64,000 nucleotides of DNA, taken from NCBI GenBank assembly GCA_910578515.1, contig CAJTQR010000002.1:124001-188000 (forward strand). The letters are read 5' to 3'. The notes beneath the pieces are model-generated. The model searched no databases. It was not told the DNA's origin and saw only the letters and a list, made by a program, of their open reading frames with translations. This document shows positions 58,033 through 64,000 of the stretch, piece by piece. Positions within the stretch are counted from its first letter, which is position 1; each line of letters starts with the position of its first letter. Source of the DNA: an uncultured Duncaniella sp. (lineage in GTDB: Bacteria; Bacteroidota; Bacteroidia; Bacteroidales; Muribaculaceae). The position numbers and the translations under genes were made by a program.

Positions 58033-59190
58033 ATGGCAGCAAAAACTTACTCTCCAGTTGTTCAGGAACTCATTGATATGATTGCAAAGAACGGTTGGGA
58101 AGACAAATTCCAGAAAGCTCTTGACCACGTGCATGAATTGAATGTGATTGAATATGAGCCAATCAAGACATTGGAAGACTATTATGACTGGTGTGAATCA
58201 AATCTTCACTGGGTTCCTAAGGAAGACCCCGAAGGAGATGTGGTGTACCAGCATGTCACCATGTTCTACTTCCTGCTTGACCAGAGTCCGGTCAAAGAAC
58301 TCCAGACACCAATATATCCCAGTAAGCTTAAGGGTAATGTGATGCCTCCTCTCACCCCACTTTCACAGTGGATGCGTAAGTTCGTGATTTCACTCGGTAT
58401 GTGGATGGATTCTCCTGAATCGCTCACCGATGAGGCCGTGAAATCTTACTACGATTCACCCCGCTATAATATGAGCGATTACGAGATGCCTATGGGTGGT
58501 TGGAAAACTTTCAACCAATTCTTTGCCCGTAGCGTCAAACCCGGTTTCCGTCCTATCGCTGCCATCAATGATGACCATATAATCACTTCGCCTGCTGACT
58601 CTACCAATGATGGTCAGTGGGAAGTTAATTCCGATTCTCAGGTTAACATCAAGGGGCTTGAATGGAGTATTGAAGAGCTTCTGGAAGGAAGTAAATATAA
58701 GGATGACTTCAAGGGTGGTATCTGGATTCACCAGTTCCTCAACACTGTTGACTACCACCGTCAGCATGCTCCTGTGGGAGGTAAGGTTCTTGAAGCACGT
58801 GAAATCCAGGGTGCTACTTGGCTTGGTGTGACCACTGAACCGATTGAAGGTGATGAGAAGGGTCGTTCACGTATAGTTCGCCGTAAGCTTGTAGCTGAGG
58901 ATGAGGCAGGTTATCAGTTCCTGCAGACTCGTGGTCTGATTGTCCTTGAGTCAAAGATTGGTAAGGTGGCAGTCCTCCCGATGGGTATGGCTCAGGTATC
59001 ATCAATCATCGTTACAGCCGAGGAAGGTACCGTGCTCCGCAAGGGCGAGGAAATTTCCTACTTCCAGTTTGGCGGTTCGGATATTGTCATGATATTCCAG
59101 CGTCAGTCAAATGTCAGCATCACAGCTCAGCCCGGTGTTCACTACAATGTTGGTACACGTATCGCAGAGGCTTTCCCGGTAGGGGAATAA
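58033..59190 (+). CDS. Phosphatidylserine-decarboxylase-family pyruvoyl decarboxylase (possible amino-acid decarboxylase)
   Basis: A 385-residue self-processing decarboxylase. Residues about 20-140 match the helical domain that precedes the catalytic part in one PSD subgroup; that subgroup includes the fungal L-tryptophan decarboxylase PsiD. The PSD core shows FNQFFARSVKPGFRPI, SPADS, the His of NTVDYHRQHAPVGG and the processing site FGGSDIV, where cleavage before Ser349 would create the pyruvoyl group. No membrane anchor or signal peptide is visible, unlike typical membrane-bound PSD. An APC amino-acid antiporter follows, so a free amino acid is a more likely substrate than phosphatidylserine. 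Substrate identity is inference. Confidence 0.85.
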   Translation: MAAKTYSPVVQELIDMIAKNGWEDKFQKALDHVHELNVIEYEPIKTLEDYYDWCESNLHWVPKEDPEGDVVYQHVTMFYFLLDQSPVKELQTPIYPSKLKGNVMPPLTPLSQWMRKFVISLGMWMDSPESLTDEAVKSYYDSPRYNMSDYEMPMGGWKTFNQFFARSVKPGFRPIAAINDDHIITSPADSTNDGQWEVNSDSQVNIKGLEWSIEELLEGSKYKDDFKGGIWIHQFLNTVDYHRQHAPVGGKVLEAREIQGATWLGVTTEPIEGDEKGRSRIVRRKLVAEDEAGYQFLQTRGLIVLESKIGKVAVLPMGMAQVSSIIVTAEEGTVLRKGEEISYFQFGGSDIVMIFQRQSNVSITAQPGVHYNVGTRIAEAFPVGE

Positions 59191-59227
59191 TGGATTTGAC
59201 ATTACAGTCCTAAGGTATTATAACATT

Positions 59228-59275
59228 GACAGGCGGTGATAGGTCCCGGCGGGGAGTATCCCGCCTGTCTCTTTT
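59228..59275 (+). terminator. Terminator between decarboxylase and antiporter genes
   Basis: Perfect 9-bp arms GACAGGCGG (59228-59236) and CCGCCTGTC (59261-59269), followed by TCTTTTT. It should reduce, but not necessarily block, read-through into the antiporter gene 51 bp further on. Confidence 0.8.
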
Positions 59276-59325
59276 TATCAATCTGTATCAAATCAATTTA
59301 ACCGGTTCTAAGAACAACTTGAAAT

Positions 59326-60945
59326 ATGAGAGAAAATCGTAGTACAGGGAGTTCCGGAAGCCAGACCACTGCTTCCGGGCGAAAAAAGATTGTATCTACC
59401 GCCGGCGGTTCCATCACCATGGCAGCTATGGCGATTATGATAATCACATCCATACTTAGTCTGAGAGGTTTACCGTCGGAGGCGAAGTATGGAGTCCAGT
59501 CCATATTCTTTTATCTTTTTGCGGCAGTAGTGTTTCTTCTGCCTTTCTCGCTTGTGTGTGCGGAGCTTGCCTCCACCTATACCAAGTCGGGAGGACTTTA
59601 TCGTTGGGTTTCTGAGGCATTCGGTCCGCGATGGGGGTGGACAGCGATGTATCTTGAATGGCAGACGGTGGTGATATGGTTCCCGACAGTATTGATGTTT
59701 GGAGCGGCTTCGCTTGCATATATCTTCTGGCCGGAGAGTTTTGACGAGGCGTTGGCTTCAAACAAAGTGTATACGCTGGTCGTTGCTCTGTTCATTTATT
59801 GGGCAGCTACGTTCAATGCTTTCCGTGGTCAGCGCTCGGCTAACCTGCTGAGTACCTATGGCGGTCTGGTGGGAACTATAATTCCCGGCGTGATTCTTAT
59901 TGTGTTGGGTGTAATATATGTAGCGCTCGGCAAGCATGATTACCTCGCCCATGTCTCCTTCTTCCCCGATTTTTCCAACGTAGGTACCATAGTGCTCGCT
60001 GCCTCTATATTCCTCTTTTATGCAGGTATGGAGATTCAGGCAGTGCATATCAATGATATGAAGAATCCTGCGCGCGATTTCCCGAAAGCGGTGTTTATGG
60101 CTATCGGAGTGATTGTGCTGCTTTATGCTGTTGGTACACTTGTGATTGGACTTGTGATACCGTCCGAAAATATTAACCTTCTGCAGTCGCTTTTGGTGGC
60201 TTACAAAGGATTATGGGCAAGTTTCGACCTGAGTTGGCTCGGAAATGTGATGGCTATCTTCATCATGTTCGGTGTGATTGGTCAGGTGAGCGTGCTGGTC
60301 ACCGGTCCTTCTACCGGTCTGATGGCAGTCGCTCAATCTGGTTATCTTCCCCCTTCCATACAGAAGACCAATAAGAATGGCATCAATACTCCTATTCTGC
60401 TGGTACAGGGTGTGTTTGTGACATTGCTCTGTCTGCTGCTCATTGTGCTTCCCACAGTTGAGTCTGCCTATCAGATTATGTCGCAGATGGCAACTATCAT
60501 ATACTTGATAATGGTGCTGCTGATTTACGGTGCTTTCATACGCTTGCGCCATACTGCTCCGGGGAAGAAACGTGGATTCAAGGTGCCCGGAGGTCTCATT
60601 GGTGAAATCATAGTGTGCACTGTCGGTATTGCCGGCGCACTTCTGGCACTGGTACTCAGTTATCTTCCACCCTCGCAGATTACCACCGGTTCCCCGCTGA
60701 TGTATGTGGGTATCATTCTGGTAGGTGTTGGTATCATGGTGGCATTGCCGCTTGTGGTCTATTCACTCCGTAAATCATCATGGAGAAATCCTGATGCTCA
60801 TTTCTATCCCTTTGACTGGCAGATAGAGGGTAGAAAGCCTGACCAAGTCTCAAAATGGGCGCCCGGGTATGAACCTACCGAGCAGGAGGTGGAGGATGCG
60901 GAGACCAACGCAATCAGCAATCACGCCAAGTTCAAACACATGTAG
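59326..60945 (+). CDS. APC-family amino-acid permease/antiporter (GadC-like)
   Basis: Inner-membrane transporter of 539 residues with about 12 hydrophobic helices after a 30-residue polar N-terminus. It belongs to the APC superfamily, closest in look to GadC-type glutamate:GABA antiporters: the first helix region TAGGSITMAAMAIM, then ELASTYTKSGGLYRWVSEAFG and a GPSTGL turn in the later half. The charged C-terminal tail (about 490-539) resembles the pH-sensing plug of GadC in position only. Its pairing with a decarboxylase suggests exchange of an amino acid for its amine. No TAnnTTTG promoter is visible in the 135-bp gap, so it probably depends on read-through. Confidence 0.88.
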   Translation: MRENRSTGSSGSQTTASGRKKIVSTAGGSITMAAMAIMIITSILSLRGLPSEAKYGVQSIFFYLFAAVVFLLPFSLVCAELASTYTKSGGLYRWVSEAFGPRWGWTAMYLEWQTVVIWFPTVLMFGAASLAYIFWPESFDEALASNKVYTLVVALFIYWAATFNAFRGQRSANLLSTYGGLVGTIIPGVILIVLGVIYVALGKHDYLAHVSFFPDFSNVGTIVLAASIFLFYAGMEIQAVHINDMKNPARDFPKAVFMAIGVIVLLYAVGTLVIGLVIPSENINLLQSLLVAYKGLWASFDLSWLGNVMAIFIMFGVIGQVSVLVTGPSTGLMAVAQSGYLPPSIQKTNKNGINTPILLVQGVFVTLLCLLLIVLPTVESAYQIMSQMATIIYLIMVLLIYGAFIRLRHTAPGKKRGFKVPGGLIGEIIVCTVGIAGALLALVLSYLPPSQITTGSPLMYVGIILVGVGIMVALPLVVYSLRKSSWRNPDAHFYPFDWQIEGRKPDQVSKWAPGYEPTEQEVEDAETNAISNHAKFKHM

Positions 60946-61045
60946 GTGACAGGTGTTTGGTGGCGTATGACCAAGGGTCGATGAAAAACATCCGCTAAAA
61001 TTTGTCACGGTTCAATATTTCCCCTGTCGTTGCGTTAATAAATTG

Positions 61046-63925
61046 ATGGCAGATTTATGGCGTATTTACCGTGTGTGTTTCAGGGATAGTCTGACGCGTA
61101 TCGTCAGATGTATCCTATTGTTCGGGATTCTTTCCGGGATTCTTGTGTCATGCTCCACACGCAAAAATACAGCCGCCTCACGCAACTATCAAGCGTTTAT
61201 AACGCGCTATAACGTTTACTTCAATGGCGAGCAGCATTACAAAGAAACATTGAAGGAGATGGAAGATAGTTATGAGGATGACTACAACTTCAGACTATTC
61301 ATGCATCCGGCTGAGGCTTATGCCTGGTCGGATGCTCCACAACCGGTCGGTTCGTTTGACCGCTCCATCGAGAAAGCCCAGAAAGCCATTCAGCTCCACA
61401 GCATCAAGAAGCCTCCCCGCCGACGCCCCGGGCATTCCAAGGACCCGGAGTATCGAAAATGGATGAGGCGGAGCGAGTATAATCCTTTCCTACACAATGC
61501 CTGGATGATGATGGGGCGTAGCAGGTATTTCAATGGCGATTTTCTGGGAGCCGCTTCCACATTTTACTATGTGGCTAAGCATTTCACATGGCTACCATCT
61601 ACAGTGGTTGAAGCTAAACTGTGGCAGGCGAGGTGTTACTGCGCCATGAATTGGCTGTTTGAAGCCGAGATGATTCTTTCGAGAGTCAAACCTTCAGAGC
61701 TGGTCTCTGATGATTTGCGTGAGCTTTATAACTTTGTGTATGCCGACTTCTACATCCTGTCAGACGATTATGCCAAGGCTATTCCTATGCTTACGGAAGC
61801 AGTGGGATATGCCAAGGGAGCGCAGAAGTCACGCTTGAATTTTCTGCTCGGTCAGCTCTATGTCTCCCAAGGGGACAGGAGCCGGGCTTACGAGGCATTC
61901 AAACACGCAGCCTCAGGGTCATCTTACCGCATGAAGTTCAATGCCAGGATGAAGCAGAGCGAGGTATATAGTGCTAAAGATATCACTCCCGAGGTAAAAG
62001 CACTGCGACGCATGGCACGCTATGGCAGGAACAAGGAGTACCTTGACAGGATATATTATGCCATAGGAAATCTTTACCTCTCGCAAGGGGACACGGTGAA
62101 GGCGATTGACAGCTACCGCACTGCAATAGAGCGCTCACTTCGTGGGGGCATGGATAAGGCGGTGGCGCAGCTTGCGCTCGGCGATTTGTATTACCGTCGT
62201 CGCCGCTACGATTTGGCGCAGCCATGTTATGCCGAGGCATTGGCTGTGATTCCTTCGAACTATCCCGGCTACATGGAACTGAAAAAACGTTCGGATGTGT
62301 TGGATGAGTTAGGGGTATATTCGCAGAATATATTTCTAAACGATTCGTTGTTGCGTCTTAGTGCCATGCCTGAGGCAGAACGCATGAGGGTGATTGACGG
62401 TATCATATCAGGTATAAAGAAACGAGAACGTGAGGAGGCTGAGAATCAGCGCCGTGAAGAGTATCTTGCCGGGCAGGTGATGTTCGGGCAGACAATGAAC
62501 CATGGTAATGCAGCTACGCCTAATAGTATCACACTCAACACCGATAAATCGTGGTATTTTTATAATCCAGCCGCCCGCGAGGCAGGGCGCACGGAGTTTC
62601 AGCGCCGGTGGGGAGCCAGAAAACTTGAGGATGACTGGCGTCGCCATGATAAGCAGCGTTCCGGACTGATTGACTTTGACTCGGAGGAGATTGACGAGGT
62701 GGATAATGATATGGATGAAGGGGGGACCGAAGGTGTGACAGAAAAGCAGCGGACCTCAGCAAGACAGGATGACCCTCATTACCCGGAGTATTATCTAAAG
62801 CAGATTCCAGCTACCGATTTGGAGCGCAACATAGCACGCGAGGTGATTCAGGATGGTCTGTATAATTCAGGTGTGATATTGAAGAATAAGCTGGAGGACT
62901 TTTCGGCAGCCGATGCCGAGTGGAGCCGTCTGCTCTCTGAATATCCTGATAATGTGTACCGGCTTGATATATATTATAATGAATATCTGATGAATATGCG
63001 TATGTCGCGCAATGCTGAGGCGGAAAAATGGCGTGGGCGTATACTTGCTGAATTCCCTGACTCTAAGTTCGGGCACGCGATGAGAGATTCGATGTATATT
63101 GACTGTCTGAAAGAGATGGAAAAGAGTCAGGAGGATTTGTACGTGCGCACCTATGATGACTACCTTGCCGACAGGAACGGTGAGGTGCATAAGGCGTACC
63201 GCATGATGTCGGAGAAGTACCCGATGTCTCCACTGATGCCGAAATTCATGTTTCTGCATGCGCTTGCGTTTGTGACCGAGGATAAGCCGGCGGAATTTAA
63301 AGCAGCACTCGATAGCTTGCTTGAGCGTTATCCGGACTCAGAGTTTACCCCGATGGCGTCGGCATATCTGAAAGGGCTACGTCAGGGACGCGAATTGCGT
63401 AGTGGCTCTTCTAATTTGAGGAGTATGGTTTGGAGCACCAGGCTTACCGGCGATGCTGACTTAGTTGGTGATAGTACGGTTACACTTGATTTTGATACCG
63501 TGCCGTCACGACCGCATTATGTGGCATTGTTGTTTGACCTGTCTGCCACTCCACGCAATCAGCTTCTTTACGATGTGGCGCGTCATAACTTCTCTACCTA
63601 TGTGGTGAGGGATTTTGACCTTGAAATGATGTCGTTCGGTGGACTTGGAGTGCTGATAGTGAAAGGATTTGAAAATATGGCAGAGGCTGAACAGTACCGC
63701 GCACAATTGCTCGGTGACGCTGACTTTCATTTCAATCTCTCAGTGCGCCCTGTCATAATAAGTCGGGGCAATTTCGAGCTGCTCCTCGATAATGGAGCCT
63801 CGTTTGATGATTATCTACGTTTTGTCGGCGAATCAGAAGCCCGGCACCTTCATGAAACTATCCTCCCTCCAAGCGACTACCTTCCGCCCGAAGCGCTTAT
63901 TGAGCTATATCAGCCGAATAATTAA
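61046..63925 (+). CDS. PorW/SprE-family TPR lipoprotein (type IX secretion associated)
   Basis: A 959-residue lipoprotein. A hydrophobic leader ends at lipobox GILVSC (Cys about 36), followed by STRKNTAASRNYQAFITRYN and VYFNGEQHYKE, the hallmark start of PorW/SprE proteins. Those are outer-membrane-associated TPR proteins needed for type IX secretion and gliding in other Bacteroidota. TPR-like helices fill most of the chain (ALGDLYYRRRRYDLAQPCYA, PDSKFGHAMRD), with an acidic segment near residue 545 and a C-terminal SPOR-like tail. Start ATG 61046 follows an in-frame TTG. No other secretion-system gene lies in the window, so the role here may be different. The following 75 bp to the window end hold nothing I can call. 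Confidence 0.85.
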   Translation: MADLWRIYRVCFRDSLTRIVRCILLFGILSGILVSCSTRKNTAASRNYQAFITRYNVYFNGEQHYKETLKEMEDSYEDDYNFRLFMHPAEAYAWSDAPQPVGSFDRSIEKAQKAIQLHSIKKPPRRRPGHSKDPEYRKWMRRSEYNPFLHNAWMMMGRSRYFNGDFLGAASTFYYVAKHFTWLPSTVVEAKLWQARCYCAMNWLFEAEMILSRVKPSELVSDDLRELYNFVYADFYILSDDYAKAIPMLTEAVGYAKGAQKSRLNFLLGQLYVSQGDRSRAYEAFKHAASGSSYRMKFNARMKQSEVYSAKDITPEVKALRRMARYGRNKEYLDRIYYAIGNLYLSQGDTVKAIDSYRTAIERSLRGGMDKAVAQLALGDLYYRRRRYDLAQPCYAEALAVIPSNYPGYMELKKRSDVLDELGVYSQNIFLNDSLLRLSAMPEAERMRVIDGIISGIKKREREEAENQRREEYLAGQVMFGQTMNHGNAATPNSITLNTDKSWYFYNPAAREAGRTEFQRRWGARKLEDDWRRHDKQRSGLIDFDSEEIDEVDNDMDEGGTEGVTEKQRTSARQDDPHYPEYYLKQIPATDLERNIAREVIQDGLYNSGVILKNKLEDFSAADAEWSRLLSEYPDNVYRLDIYYNEYLMNMRMSRNAEAEKWRGRILAEFPDSKFGHAMRDSMYIDCLKEMEKSQEDLYVRTYDDYLADRNGEVHKAYRMMSEKYPMSPLMPKFMFLHALAFVTEDKPAEFKAALDSLLERYPDSEFTPMASAYLKGLRQGRELRSGSSNLRSMVWSTRLTGDADLVGDSTVTLDFDTVPSRPHYVALLFDLSATPRNQLLYDVARHNFSTYVVRDFDLEMMSFGGLGVLIVKGFENMAEAEQYRAQLLGDADFHFNLSVRPVIISRGNFELLLDNGASFDDYLRFVGESEARHLHETILPPSDYLPPEALIELYQPNN

Positions 63926-64000
63926 AAGTATCTATGGCTTTAATTTCAGTTGCATTTTGATTGTCATTGTATTATTCCATAATAACTGGTTGCAATGAAA

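Noticed and set aside
1..64000. CRISPR array, integrase, transposase, rRNA or tRNA genes
   Set aside because: No regularly spaced direct repeats of 25-40 bp, no recombinase motifs, and no tRNA or rRNA signature were seen in the intergenic regions I read.

Overview
The window looks like chromosomal DNA of a gut member of the Bacteroidales, most plausibly a Muribaculaceae-type bacterium. The reasons are a four-gene SusC/SusD locus, promoters of the Bacteroidota type (TTTG or CTTG, about 20 bp, then TAnnTTTG) in front of many genes, no obvious Shine-Dalgarno boxes, a PorW/SprE-family lipoprotein, 2-oxoacid:ferredoxin oxidoreductase, and many exported glycan-degrading enzymes. Family placement is inference; no rRNA or tRNA gene was recognised.

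Layout. 1-2280: proline biosynthesis operon proC-proB-proA on the minus strand, proA cut by the window edge. 2439-7863: tightly packed minus-strand unit of a GYF/CD225 membrane protein, a DUF2752 protein, a 7TM-HD phosphodiesterase and a GH3 glycosidase. 7918-8106: a 21-unit, 9-bp tandem array that changes orientation part-way. 8163-9938: dtd, a MazG-like pyrophosphohydrolase and deoC. 10130-12697: a large surface lipoprotein of the LruC/DUF4842 type. 12999-17898: a YhcH-family protein, outer-membrane phospholipase A, a DUF4369 lipoprotein and a GH51 arabinofuranosidase. 18047-25856: a plus-strand run of mostly housekeeping genes (DUF5106 protein, DoxX, mnmA, bifunctional nuclease, nucleoside transporter, rsmE, kdsA, TPR protein), closed by a 17-bp bidirectional terminator against a DXS-like gene. 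27904-37628: xseA, an 11-residue-repeat protein, a methyltransferase, polyprenol-phosphate mannosyltransferase, pyrC, korAB and myo-inositol-1-phosphate synthase. 37954-43947: SusC, SusD and two small surface lipoproteins. 44429-48477: parE, coaD and an S41 peptidase. 48680-54719: a U32 peptidase followed by pectin methylesterase, GH95 and an esterase. 54811-57207: an aminotransferase and a GlmU-like protein. 57214-58032: a gene-free region with a promoter, a candidate structured RNA and two intrinsic terminators. 58033-60945: a pyruvoyl-type decarboxylase and an amino-acid antiporter. 61046-63925: the PorW/SprE-family TPR lipoprotein.

How the genes fit together. Much of the window is core metabolism: proline, pyrimidine, CoA, Kdo and inositol synthesis, ferredoxin-linked 2-oxoacid oxidation, DNA topology and RNA modification. 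Around it lies glycan foraging: GH3, GH51, GH95, CE8, an acetylxylan-type esterase and a SusCD locus without its own enzymes. CE8, GH95, esterase and GH51 activities suggest pectic side-chain breakdown.

The most unusual part is 57.2-61.0 kb. A PSD-family self-processing decarboxylase sits in front of a GadC-like APC antiporter, which is the layout of a decarboxylase/antiporter acid-resistance or amine-producing system. Upstream is a structured RNA with competing helices and two tandem terminators. I consider this the best candidate for an undescribed regulated system. Function assignments come from motif recognition only; no database search was run.
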